Assembly: GCA_003344405.1 (NCBI GenBank)
Contig: NOWV01000094.1
Span: 1-64,000, forward strand
Source of the DNA: Trichoplax sp. H2
Lineage: Eukaryota > Placozoa > Uniplacotomia > Trichoplacea
DNA length: 64,000 nucleotides
Direction: 5' to 3'
Part shown: piece by piece, positions 1-10,240 of the stretch
Layout: each line of letters begins with the position of its first letter
Position numbering within the stretch: the first letter of the stretch is position 1
The notes under the pieces: generated by a model
What the model saw: the letters and a program-made list of their open reading frames with translations, nothing else
Told to the model about the DNA's origin: nothing
The model's database searches: none
Position numbers and translations under genes: made by a program

Positions 1-327
1 CTATATCGTATCTAGAACATCCATTACTGATACTTCCCCATCCAGAGCCGCGAGAGCAATCTGAAACTCTACTTTCATTTCCTTTACAATATAGATTGCT
101 TAACCACATTAACGTGTAATTCTGATTTCCATAGTACGAGCAACAGTAAGAACGCGAAGCGTTAGGATAACCTAACTGACGACATACAACTTGTGCATCG
201 TTTATATCAAAGGAATAGTGACATATCGAGCCCCAGGTTCCGTTATGATAGATTTCGACATTGCCTTCATTCGGTCCAGCAGCGTTATACTGAGCCACTA
301 ATCTAACGCTACCATCAGCGATTGGTC
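1..327 (-). CDS. SRCR/EGF gene exon 22: SRCR domain 7, cut by window edge
   Basis: Open from the acceptor at 329-328 to the window edge. [50 protein letters not shown] and a C.RYD end are seen. The last residues and the rest of the gene lie outside the window. Confidence 0.9.
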
Positions 328-3300
328 CTATTACGTTTTATTAACGTTAAAAATTGTTATACAAAATCATACAAGAATAAGTGTTTTCGAACTCGTAATC
401 ACTTAAACTAAAATAAAATATCTAATAGTACAATTAAAAGCTTACTGCTTGAAAATAATATTATTGATATTACTGTAAGAGCTGTAATACGAGCATATCA
501 TAATAGCAACCTTCTTGACAGTTCGATCCATAGTATCCATCTGGACATAAACATACATAACTAGTATGTTGATCAATACATGTTGCATTGGCTGAACAAG
601 GGTTAGAAGCGCATTCATTTACACCTAGACGATGTTATCAATTACAAAAATAATTACTATTACATAGAATACTTTTTACAACGCCATCGCATTTCCTGTA
701 AAACGGTATTATCTATTTTATAGTATAGTATTGTGTCTGTATTCTCAACGTTCGTTAAAGTAGCTGTTACAATAAATATCATAACTTATGGTATTGCTTA
801 TACTCCAAAAATATTCTGATAGCATTCAGCTATTAATCTACATAATAGATCAAAGCACACATGAATCACATTCTACTTACTCATTTGGCATTGCTGTCCA
901 GTCCAACCATACGAACAAATGCAACTATATCCACTAGTAGAGTTACTAGTACATGTCCCATGAACACATGGATATGATGCGCAACTTCCAGCTGAAATTA
1001 ATTTTAAATATTCAAATTTAACCATAGACTAGTCTTTCGTAAATTTAGACAGAGAACACATCTCGATACAGCTCCGAAATCTCCCTAATATTATTTAATA
1101 CAGTATCGGTATAAACGTGCATGCCGTAATAGCAAAATCTTTAGATACAAGGATAACTGATATCACGTTTTTCCATATAAGTATTTTAAATTACAAAATT
1201 TATTATATAATAATATACTCGTAAACTGTCATTATCTTTTGTTCTATTACTTACTGAAATACTCGTAAAAAGCTTTTGATTTATCGCACCTTAACTCCCG
1301 GTGCTTTACTAATACATTTCCTCTCTAAATCACTATCTATATCGTTTAGTTCTATGCCAAACAGATTTATTGTTAAATATACTAATTACCTATACATTGG
1401 ACTCCCGCGTAAGAACTTCGCCCACACGAGCTTGTTACATTCCACCCAGAAGAAGGACAGTCTGTTAATTTACTTTCATTCCCAGAGCAGCCCACATTGG
1501 AGAGCCAAACACGTTTTACAGTACTGCCAAAGTTTGAACAGCAATAACTGGATGATACATTACCATATCCTAATTGCCTACAAGCAACAAGAGCGTCGTT
1601 TGTACTCCACGAATAATGACAAATTGCACCCCACATTCCATCATGATATATTTCTACATTTCCTCTATCAGGACCGTAGTTGTATGCGCTATAAAGTCTG
1701 AGATCGCCATCATTTACTGGACCTATTCGGTAATAAAGGTATTATATATTTCCCTTATAGATCACCATCATTATTACACTATCATCGAGTAGCATCTACA
1801 GTAGCTTAGTTTTTGTTGTATGTTAGCAAGTATATAATATTATTAAACACTTTCTCACTGATTTCNNNNNNNNNNNNNNNNNNNNCAACTACGGTATTAG
1901 TTACAATCCAAAACTATCTCAACAATATTCAGCCATAAATCTAAACAATAAACCAAAGAATACATAAACTACATTCTACTTACTCATTTGGCATTGCTGT
2001 CCGGTCCAACCGTATAGGCAACTACAATTATATCCGCCAGTAGAGTTACTGGTACATGTCCCATGAACACACGGATATGATGCGCAACTTCCAGCTGAAA
2101 TTAATTTCAAACATTAAAAATTTAAATAGGGTAATTTCTAGTAAATTTTGGTAAGAAAGTATATCCCGAAATAGTTCCGAAACAGTTTAAAAATAATGTA
2201 TTCGATACAGTATAGGTATACAGGCCACAATAATAATATCTCCTCGGAGATATATGATATCGAGTTTTCCAATGATAAGGTTTCGTAACTGCGTCTGCAT
2301 AATGCTCAATACTAGCTCGCTTCACTAAGATACGATCGTTCACAAGTATCTATCTGTATAATATATCGTCTCTTTAATTACCGAAATACCCGTAAAAGCT
2401 ATTGATTTATCGCACCTTAACCCATAGTGCTTTACTAATACATTTCCTCTTCTGAATTACTATCTACCGTATACGATTATTTCGATATGTATACGTATAC
2501 GAGTATACCGTTTAATTCTATATCAATGTAAATTTATTATTTAATATGCTACTAATTACCTATACATTGGACTCCCGCGTAAGAACTTCGCCCACACGAG
2601 CTTGTTACATTCCACCCAGAAGAAGGACAGTCTGTTAATTTACTTTCATTCCCAGAGCAGCCCACATTGGAGAGCCAAACACGTTTTACAGTATTGCCAA
2701 AGTTTGAACAGCAATAACTGGATGATACATTACCATATCCTAATTGCCTACAAGCAACAAGAGCGTCGTTTGTACTCCACGAATAATGACAAATTGCACC
2801 CCACATTCCATCATGATATATTTCTACATTTCCTCTATCAGGACCGTAGTTGTATGCGCTATAAAGTCTGAGATCGCCATCATTTACTGGACCTATTCGG
2901 TAATAAAGGTATTATATATTTCCCTTTATAGATCACCATCATTATTACACTATCATCGAGTAGCATCTACAGTAGCTTAGTTTTTGTTGTATGTTAGCAA
3001 GTATATAATATTAAACACTTTCTCACTGATTTCTAAATACGTACCTTTACTGCTCAATCTAACAATACGAAAATCTTTTATACATAGTAAAAAAGTGTGA
3101 TTGATGATGTCGCCGATATCCGATATTATTCGAACAGATAGTACCGTAATATTTTGTGATTTATTTTATCTCAAACACTAAAAACTTACCTTGACTACAA
3201 TTAGAGCCATAATAACCTTGTGGGCACTTACACGAGTAACCAAGAAATAGATCTATACAAGTAGCGTTACCAGAACATGGACTGGAGATACATTCGTTAA

Positions 3301-6300
3301 TTTCTATTGGGAGAATCGGAGGTATTTATTCGATTAGTAATTAAATAGTAATGTACAATCTTGTAAACATACTTTAATTATACAATTATATAAGTGATAT
3401 CGGTAGATCTGGGTAGTACTTTAGCTTGATAAATATTCGTAGTATTTATTTTACCGTTTAGATCTTGCACTAACGAAGTTGCGTTATATTGAATTTTTAT
3501 AATAATTTTATATTATATTTTAATGCAGTACGCGTACGTAGAGATGATGTGTAACAGATTATTGTGTTAATTTACCGATTTCGCAGTTTTGACCAGTCCA
3601 TCCTGCCTCGCATGAACAGTTATAGTCTCCACCCATAGTCGTATTACTTACACAGGTACCGTGGACACAGGGAAATGAACCACAACTACCAACTATCGAT
3701 AATCATAATTATAATTATATATATATATATATCATGAACATACGAGAATATTATTAATTTTTAATAAACTTAAAATATGATTTCGGATTTAATATTATTC
3801 ACTGTAAACGAATATTTTACGGTCATTCTAATATTGTTGGTATTAATAGGCTATAAGTTGTGTTAAAACTGCGGTATTAGATCGTTCCTGTAGATGATAT
3901 TTAATACTTGAGCTTTGACTTATTCAAGATACGAGTAGAGTCTACGTTCGTCATACTTTGCGTACCGTAAGTACTTACATATTTTACTTTGAACATACTA
4001 TTAGTATGATTTATAGCTCAAGCGTGATTATACTAGTACTCGTTATTTCCACAATTCAAATAATATAATTAGTAAATAGTAGTATGTAGCAATGCTTACA
4101 CGTAGGTACTGTAAAACTAGGTAACTATAAACTGATTGACACATACAGTATTTTATCAACATTCTACAGTATATTACTAGGCAGTTTACAATGAAACTGA
4201 CTAATACGCGTATATCAGATTTTAAGCTGTATATTAGTTTTTCTAATATTAAGTTCTCCAACAAGTTAAATCTTTATATGTATACGAATATCTAATCGAT
4301 ATTACGTTATAGACACGAATAATTATTCAATTTATTATTACCTGTACAAGTTATAGCGAGATTACTGTAGGTTGAGCATCCAGTATTATTCCATCCGATA
4401 TACGTACATTGAGCTAAACTAGTTTCTGTACCATTGCAATTTACATTACTTAGCCATACTGGCCCACTAGTGTAGCCATAAGTACCGCAGCAAGAATAGC
4501 CTGACGCATTTGTGTAACCTAATTGACGACAAGCGACTCTGGCTTCCTTCATGTTAAATCCGTAATAGCAAATAGAGCCCCATACATTATTGTGATAAAC
4601 TTCTACTCTTCCCTTATTCGGAGTAGGACCATTTACTAGTCGAATTGGTAACTGACTATTGGAGCCTACGTATGAAAACGTTAAATCAGAAAATAAGATA
4701 ATACTATACGAACATGCATAGCCAATGACGCGTATTTTAAAACAGCCTCGGACTGTATCACATACATAACAGCAATCGTGAAGAATATTATATTATATAT
4801 CGTACAATAAGCTACGAGTATATATGCTATATATTATCTTACGTACTTTCATAACAGAATGGTCCTACGTAGCCTGGTGCACAGTTACATTCGTATCTTC
4901 CAATAAGGTTACTACAAGTAGCATTACTCGCGCAAGGCGAAGAACTACATTCGTCAATATCTATATTAATTAAATATTGAAATACTTATTTCATGATGCA
5001 TGGTATTACAATATTAATATTCTATTAAAATAACAAACATTAAAGTGTTAATTACACATAAAATATCTTTTATAATAATGTAATCAATACAACTGCTATA
5101 ATTATCTATAATTAACATTATTGCAGATTTTTCAAGGAAAATCGTCAGAATAATAGTTTATATAAAGCATAGAATAATACGATGTTGAAGTAAGAAACTG
5201 ACGATCTCGTATTGTAATTTCAGTATGAAGTAATCATACAGTTACGCATATGTGTTGTATTATATAGTAAAAATATTGTCTATATTCTATAATAGACGAT
5301 ATTAATCCACTATTTGTACATTAATATTATTATTCTGCTGTACGTCGTCTACCTGATTGACATTCATTCCCAGTGTATCCATTTATACAAGAGCAGTTAT
5401 AACCGATTCCTGAAGAGCCTACCATGCAGGTACCACCGTTTAAGCATGGATTTGAATAACAATCGCTTCCTAATTTTAGTTACAAATAAATCAGCTAAAA
5501 ATTACTCCTTAAGCATTTATTAGATCAATATTTATGCTATCATCTTTCGAATACAAATTTCAGGAGCAACTACCATGATTTTGCTTAAAATACTAATACG
5601 AAAAATAGTTGTACACATTTACAATCTGATATTGTTTGTTAGCGTTTCCATTGACAGCATTGAGTACTTACGGATATTACAGTTTGTTCCTACGTAACCT
5701 GGGAAACAAGAACAGTTAAATGCACCAACTTGATCGTAACACGTTCCATTAACACATGGATTGGAGGCACATTGGTTAAAATCTGTTTCGAATTAATAGT
5801 AAACAGAAAATTGCAATATTATGGCACGTGGAAAAACTAGTCGTTATGATAAGTACTACGATTATTATACCGAAATAAATGACAGCACGAGCATAACGTA
5901 CTGATGTAGTTACACAAGAAAAACAAAATTTATCAGTTTAATACTATAATTTTTGATGCAATGAACTACATACTTGCACTATTGCTGCACGAAAAATTTA
6001 ATAACTGTTATAAAAACTTTTATTAAGCTTGCTACAATTTATTGCATTATCTCACTATAAGTAACTAAAGTAAATTTGCCATCATCACAACATTTATACC
6101 AAAAAGGTTAAATTTAGTAATAATAACGTATCAAATAGTAACAAATGTCGCAGCAAAGATAAAAATTAGATAGGTAATCTTATTGCTCAAACCTGTACAA
6201 CTAACACCAGCTATACTGTATCTACCACATCCATTGGAGAAATCTCCCCATCTGGAACCACGAGGGCAATCTAAAACTCTACTTTCATTACCACTGCAAT

Positions 6301-9300
6301 TTAAATAACTTAACCATGTCAACTTATAATTGCTGTTCCCATAATTCGAGCAGCAGGACGTATACGAAGCATTAGTATAGCCAAGCTGGCGGCATACAAC
6401 TTGAGCATCCTTGATATTGAAGGAATTATGACATATTGCACCCCAAGTTCCGTTGTGATAGATTTCAACATTGCCTTCGTTCGGTCCGGCCGAATTATAC
6501 TGAGCAACCAATCTAAGAGTACCATCTGTAACCGGTCCTATGGTCATGAAGTGAGAATTTTTAATTTAATTATCATGTGTTTGTGCTATTGCAGTAATGC
6601 ACCAGTACATGAATATTTTGATCGATATATTTGATATACAGTATTTGAGTTATTAATATTACCTATTATCATTTTAGCTAATATTACAAAATATTGACTG
6701 CCAATGTTATTCACTTATACAGTGTACTTACTAATATAGTCGATTATCTAAGTATGGTAAATGGTCTAAGACATTGATGTACTGAGATACGAAGATGTCC
6801 AACACCTTGCAGTATCCCAACATTTGTTGAAGAGAAATCAGATGTTGTGAAAATAGATTTGTACGGTAGGAATTGTTGATCCTCCGTTATAGAAAAAAAC
6901 TAACTTAATGCCCCTATCGCTTCGCTGACGGAGATACTGAATTATAGTTTTATTATAATGACATTCTATTGATGTGTGAGGTGTTATTATTAGGCTTCAT
7001 TAGAGCTTTATTGCAGTAAATAGATCGAGCTGAATGTATTTGAAAATGGCAAGTAGAAGCTCTTGATTCGTTTGAGCCCCAGATAATTTATTTCTAGATT
7101 CTTGTAATAACTGCTTTATAAATTCTACTATTCCAATATACGGTGCGGTAATAAAATAATATCTTGATACGTTCAGTTTTCTACGAGAATTAGATTTCTA
7201 TCAGATTAGATAGATTAGCTACATACATAAATCAAATTAATATTTCATTTTAGAATTTTAAGAGCATTTGCTCTCATGTACGGTAGCTGGTGAGCCGCCT
7301 ACTCATAGTTAGAACTTAGAAGTAACCTTTTACTGTTATAATAAATTAGTGTCCAAAAGTATCCATAGTTTGCTCAAGGTAATGAATTTAGCTCGAAGCT
7401 CTATGGTCTTTTGAAAACACTTCAAATATCTTTTCTTACCCTGATCACAATTACTGCCGTACCAGCCTTCAGGACATAAACAGGCGTAAGATACATGTCG
7501 GTCAAGACATGTAGCATTGGCTACGCAAGGATTTGAAGCACACTCATTAACACCTGTTTGCGAATTCAGAGTATAACAACTTGTAAGTCATATAAGTTAC
7601 TGAATACACTTTGATTTATAGTCTATCGGTTCACACCCCTTTAGCTTAGAATACACTGATATTGCTTCCAAGAAGCAATATTATATTATTCAAATCAATT
7701 TTATAATCTATACTTTTGAATATACATACTTATATCACATTGCTGGCCCATCCAACCATAGTGACAACTGCAGCTATATGAGCTTCCCATAGTATCATTA
7801 CTATTACACGTTCCATGAGCACATGGAAATGATGAACAACCGCCAACTAAAACATAAGAAAATCTTATCAATACTCCAGTATTAATTCAACAATACGAAA
7901 TTAATTATCTAAATCAGTTTATTGGTTTATTTATTCTGGCATAAATTACGTTATAATTACTCAATTTCATACTGTACGAACCTGTACATTTAACTGATGC
8001 TTTATCATATCGCGAACATGTAGTGGTACCATTACTCCAACTAAAGTCAGAGCAGTTATAAATAGAGTTCTCGCTTCCGGTACAATTTAGATTATTTATC
8101 CAATATGTACCAAAACTATAACCATACTGACTACAACAGCCAGCGGATGATGCGTTATTATATCCTAATTGTGTACACACCACTCTAGCATCCTGTATAT
8201 CCCATCCATAGTGGCATATGAAGCCCCAGCGGCCATCATGATAAACTTGCACATGTCCATCAGCTACATTAGGTCCATTAACCAGTCGAATGGCACCATC
8301 AGATACTGGACCTATTCGATATCATTGATATATTTATTAAATCTGTGCGATTAAATTTAAACTATATAAGCAACCATTTATTCGTAGATGCAATATTGTA
8401 AACTTCCAAGCTATTGAGACAAACCATTTAAGCAATTGTTGCCGTAATAGCCTTGAGGACATCGACAACTGTAACCCAAGTGTTGATCTACGCAAGTTGC
8501 ATTTGCAGAACATGGATTCGATGCACATTCATTTATTCCTAATTGTCAAATATATATATAAGTTGTAGAAGAATCAAACCGAAGTAAAGTTAACAATTAA
8601 TATAATCAATAAACCTTTTACATAAATTTATGCTAACGTTATATAAGTAAACATGACAAAGTAATTTCACATTGTAAAAATCCATCCATACTATGATAGC
8701 TTTAAATTTAAAGCCGATAATTTAACGAACGATAATGAGCTCGCTATGCTTAAGACGTTAGTAATTAAAGTTTTAAGTTAGCTTTATAATTATGGACAAC
8801 CAGATCCAAATTACCGCTTTCGCATTGTTGTCCAGTCCAACCACTGCTGCAAGTACAGTTATATCCATTATTAGCAGTACTTGAACAAGTTCCGAAATTA
8901 GCGCAAGGAAACGAGCCACAGGCCCCCACTAGATATTATAATTCGGATAATAAATATTAAGTTACATAAACTTTTAATATAAATATTGTAGTTGCGTCTA
9001 ATAAACGGAATCCTTTACTCTCTGCTCCACCGTATGAGCACGTAAGCTAACTGAATAGGAAAATCATTGTTATAATATCTAGGCATCTTACCAGTACAAG
9101 CAATACCAATAGTTGAGTACCGATTACAACTGCTGTCATTTGCTATGGTGTATAAGCACTGGCTTAGGGAAATCTCATTACCAGTGCAGTTGATATTGCT
9201 CATATAAGATGGTGCCGGTTGAGGAGTGCCGAAAGAACCGCTACAGCAATAGTAGGTGCTAACGTTGGTAAAACCGAGTGAACGACAAACAACTCTTGCA

Positions 9301-10240
9301 GCATTCCAATTAAAATTGTTGTGACAAATATTAATCCAACTGTAATTGCGATAAACTTCTACGCGACCAGAATACGACTGACCGTTAACCAAACGAATTG
9401 GTAAAGTTGAATTAATATCTAAAACAATATAGCGAACTAAGAGTTAAACTTTTATTCTTTCCAAAACTATTATAATATCTACAGCGTTAACTGCGATAAC
9501 TATGTACAATAGATAAATGATCGTGTCAATCTTTAAAAATATAATAACGTTTACTCTACGATTTTTATGCGAATTAAAATAGAGTATCAGTCTGATTTTA
9601 GATAAACTAAATGATATCATTACCATCAAATTACTTAAAACTATTATGGTAGGTATCTTTCACCTATGTTGCAATTGCTTCCACCGAATCCCACTGGACA
9701 AGAGCATTCATAATGAAATCCATTACCAATACAGGTAGCATTACTTGAACAAGGATTCGAATTACAAGTATTATTTGCCCCTGACAAGAAATGAAACGAA
9801 AATCATAGTTACTTTGAAATAGTGGCTAAAGCTATATTACTACTTTCCATTTCTCTATACGCCGCACTTTACGAAGATACAGCATCTTAATTTAAAGCTG
9901 CATCACACAGCGCTTAATATAAGGTATAATATACTAGTATCATCGCTATGACGTAACATTATATTTAGATAAACGTCAATAAAGCCAAAAAGTTTACAGT
10001 GTAGCGTATTCTACTATGCCAGCAATAAAACAGAAATACTCATTGAAGGGAAATCTTTATGAACCTTACCTGAGGCAAGTGAAGATAATCCTAGAACTGA
10101 TATCTGTATGAGCCAGGTAAAAAAGAAGTGAATTTAACTTTTAATGCTCTTAAATATCTCAAAGTAACGCCTAAATTTCGGAAAGATAAGATCTGTAACA
10201 GTTTTACTATCTGAGTAATAGGTATGAGTATTATATGCAT
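1..10240 (-). CDS. Multi-domain SRCR + EGF secreted/receptor protein, 5' part (3' end outside window)
   Basis: I read 22 coding exons on the minus strand (about 3.87 kb, roughly 1290 codons). They start at an ATG at 10240 and continue past the left edge. N to C the order is: signal peptide, EGF, SRCR, EGF-EGF-SRCR, EGF-EGF-SRCR, EGF-EGF-EGF-SRCR, EGF-EGF-SRCR, EGF-(gap)-SRCR, EGF-EGF-SRCR. Each domain sits in its own exon, bounded by GT/AG introns that all interrupt codons after base 1. The reading frame therefore stays open throughout and any module could be lost or duplicated without a frameshift. SRCR domains usually bind ligands, microbes or matrix, and EGF units act as spacers or adhesion modules. 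An extracellular role is inferred from these families and the signal peptide. The C-terminus is missing, so secreted versus transmembrane cannot be decided. Exons are listed individually below. Sponge- and placozoan-type SRCR receptors have similar layouts; no one-to-one orthologue is claimed. Confidence 0.88.
511..624 (-). CDS. SRCR/EGF gene exon 21: EGF domain 13
   Basis: 114 bases, phase 1-1. [15 protein letters not shown] then [12 protein letters not shown], a type b EGF. The donor (GTTGCT) is weaker than in the other exons. Confidence 0.82.
881..991 (-). CDS. SRCR/EGF gene exon 20: EGF domain 12
   Basis: 111 bases, phase 1-1, with a GTAAGT donor. [13 protein letters not shown] and [10 protein letters not shown], a type a EGF. 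Confidence 0.88.
   Translation of the reverse strand: MEVAHHIHVFMGHVLVTLLVDIVAFVRMVGLDSNAK
1381..1865. repeat. Near-identical duplicate, copy 1 (SRCR exon plus flanking intron)
   Basis: Matches 2551-3038 with one substitution in the exon and two small indels (1 and 3 bases) in the intron. Similarity drops sharply left of 1381, at the splice donor, and the right side ends at the N gap. Confidence 0.9.
1390..1722 (-). CDS. SRCR/EGF gene exon 19: SRCR domain 6
   Basis: 333 bases, phase 1-1, practically identical to exon 17. Its upstream type b EGF exon is not visible. Only about 260 bases, including 20 Ns, separate it from EGF exon 18, whereas other modules carry a 114-base EGF exon there. Confidence 0.92.
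1866..1885. other. Assembly gap of 20 N
   Basis: Twenty Ns between two near-duplicate segments of the SRCR/EGF gene. A round 20 is usual for a placeholder, so the true gap length is unknown. By comparison with the other modules, a type b EGF exon of about 114 bases and its intron sequence probably belong here. Confidence 0.95.
1984..2094 (-). CDS. SRCR/EGF gene exon 18: EGF domain 11
   Basis: 111 bases, phase 1-1. [13 protein letters not shown] followed by a CQM end. It is a close paralogue of exon 20 (881-991), but unlike the SRCR pair it has several base differences. Confidence 0.88.
   Translation of the reverse strand: MEVAHHIRVFMGHVPVTLLADIIVVAYTVGPDSNAK
2551..3038. repeat. Near-identical duplicate, copy 2 (SRCR exon plus flanking intron)
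   Basis: Partner of 1381-1865. The neighbouring EGF exon and its intron (1984-2550 against 881-1380) are related but clearly diverged, so this block is younger than the module duplication itself. Confidence 0.9.
2560..2892 (-). CDS. SRCR/EGF gene exon 17: SRCR domain 5
   Basis: 333 bases, phase 1-1. [66 protein letters not shown]. It differs from exon 19 by a single base (T at 2694 against C at 1524), which changes Asn to Ser. Confidence 0.93.
3190..3303 (-). CDS. SRCR/EGF gene exon 16: EGF domain 10
   Basis: 114 bases, phase 1-1. [15 protein letters not shown] with [12 protein letters not shown], a type b EGF. It is the copy whose counterpart is missing from the neighbouring module beside the N gap. 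Confidence 0.88.
3576..3692 (-). CDS. SRCR/EGF gene exon 15: EGF domain 9
   Basis: 117 bases, phase 1-1. [13 protein letters not shown] with [12 protein letters not shown], a type a EGF. Donor GTAAAT. Confidence 0.88.
4342..4665 (-). CDS. SRCR/EGF gene exon 14: SRCR domain 4
   Basis: 324 bases, phase 1-1. [51 protein letters not shown] and AITCTG. Adjacent cysteines are again present after the LGY block. Confidence 0.92.
4847..4960 (-). CDS. SRCR/EGF gene exon 13: calcium-binding EGF domain 8
   Basis: 114 bases, phase 1-1. Joined to the upstream G it reads D-I-D-E-C, a complete calcium-binding EGF start, with [12 protein letters not shown] at the end. Confidence 0.88.
5353..5469 (-). CDS. 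SRCR/EGF gene exon 12: EGF domain 7
   Basis: 117 bases, phase 1-1. [14 protein letters not shown] then [12 protein letters not shown]. The classic NGGTC core is more like ordinary Notch-type EGFs than the other repeats in this gene. Confidence 0.88.
5672..5782 (-). CDS. SRCR/EGF gene exon 11: calcium-binding-type EGF domain 6
   Basis: 111 bases, phase 1-1. With the G carried over from the previous exon it begins D-F-N-Q-C, which fits the calcium-binding EGF consensus, followed by [10 protein letters not shown]. It starts the only three-EGF run in the window. Confidence 0.88.
6193..6537 (-). CDS. SRCR/EGF gene exon 10: SRCR domain 3
   Basis: 345 bases, phase 1-1, the longest SRCR exon. [39 protein letters not shown], a SCC pair, LNCSGNE, a CGRYS segment and a closing GVSCTG. 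Very similar to the partial SRCR exon at the left edge (1-327), so the two are close paralogous modules. Confidence 0.93.
7440..7553 (-). CDS. SRCR/EGF gene exon 9: EGF domain 5
   Basis: 114 bases, phase 1-1. [15 protein letters not shown] with [12 protein letters not shown], a type b EGF. It is separated from the next SRCR exon by the longest intron of the gene (about 0.9 kb, 6538-7439), in which I see no further domain exon. Confidence 0.88.
7730..7846 (-). CDS. SRCR/EGF gene exon 8: EGF domain 4
   Basis: 117 bases, phase 1-1. [13 protein letters not shown] with [12 protein letters not shown], a type a EGF. Donor GTATGT and acceptor TTTTAG are good matches to consensus. Confidence 0.88.
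   Translation of the reverse strand: MAVVHHFHVLMERVIVMILWEAHIAAVVTMVGWASNVI
7982..8311 (-). CDS. SRCR/EGF gene exon 7: SRCR domain 2
   Basis: 330 bases, phase 1-1. Opens [14 protein letters not shown], then [25 protein letters not shown], a GCC pair, NLNCTGSE and VKCTG. Eight cysteines: the six of group A SRCR domains plus the adjacent pair. Confidence 0.92.
8425..8538 (-). CDS. SRCR/EGF gene exon 6: EGF domain 3
   Basis: 114 bases, phase 1-1. [15 protein letters not shown] followed by [12 protein letters not shown] gives the six EGF cysteines. This is the 'type b' EGF of the module, with an N-E-C start but no complete calcium-binding consensus. Confidence 0.88.
8815..8928 (-). CDS. SRCR/EGF gene exon 5: EGF domain 2
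   Basis: 114 bases, phase 1-1. Six cysteines in the GACGSFPC...GTC...[12 protein letters not shown] pattern. This is the 'type a' EGF that precedes a 'type b' EGF and an SRCR in each repeated module. Confidence 0.88.
9092..9418 (-). CDS. SRCR/EGF gene exon 4: SRCR domain 1
   Basis: 327 bases, phase 1-1. It shows the SRCR hallmarks: an RLVNG start, GRVEVY, W..ICH, the [10 protein letters not shown] block, an NC.GNE motif and a final GIAC. A YCC pair sits after the LGF block, in a position that other SRCR domains of this gene also fill with adjacent cysteines. It is the most diverged SRCR copy here; for example it lacks the final WG motif before the last two cysteines. Confidence 0.9.
9664..9780 (-). 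CDS. SRCR/EGF gene exon 3: EGF domain 1
   Basis: 117 bases, phase 1-1, with six cysteines in EGF spacing ([13 protein letters not shown], then [12 protein letters not shown]). It is the first extracellular module after the predicted signal cleavage site. It lacks the D-x-D-E-C calcium motif. Confidence 0.88.
   Translation of the reverse strand, partial: GQIILVIRILVQVMLPVLVMDFIMNALVQWDSVEAIAT
10070..10103 (-). CDS. SRCR/EGF gene exon 2: signal-peptide core and cleavage site
   Basis: A 34-base exon between a CATACAG acceptor preceded by a T-rich tract and a consensus GTAAGG donor. It encodes [11 protein letters not shown] plus the first base of the next codon. Ser-Leu-Ala fits the -3/-1 rule for signal peptidase, which places cleavage just before the first EGF domain. 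Confidence 0.65.
10208..10240 (-). CDS. SRCR/EGF gene exon 1: start codon and first half of signal peptide
   Basis: ATG at 10240-10238 opens a 33-base exon encoding [11 protein letters not shown], followed by a GTAAAA donor (10207-10206). It is hydrophobic from residue 3 and joins in phase 0 to the next exon to give a typical signal peptide. The ATG was chosen because exon 2 has an in-frame stop just upstream of its acceptor and no ATG of its own. The donor is not a perfect consensus, so a different first exon further upstream is possible. Confidence 0.55.

Noticed and set aside
1276-1792. Plus-strand ORFs opposite the SRCR exon, and their copies at 2602-2980
   Set aside because: They are antisense shadows of the SRCR exons and appear twice only because the segment is duplicated.
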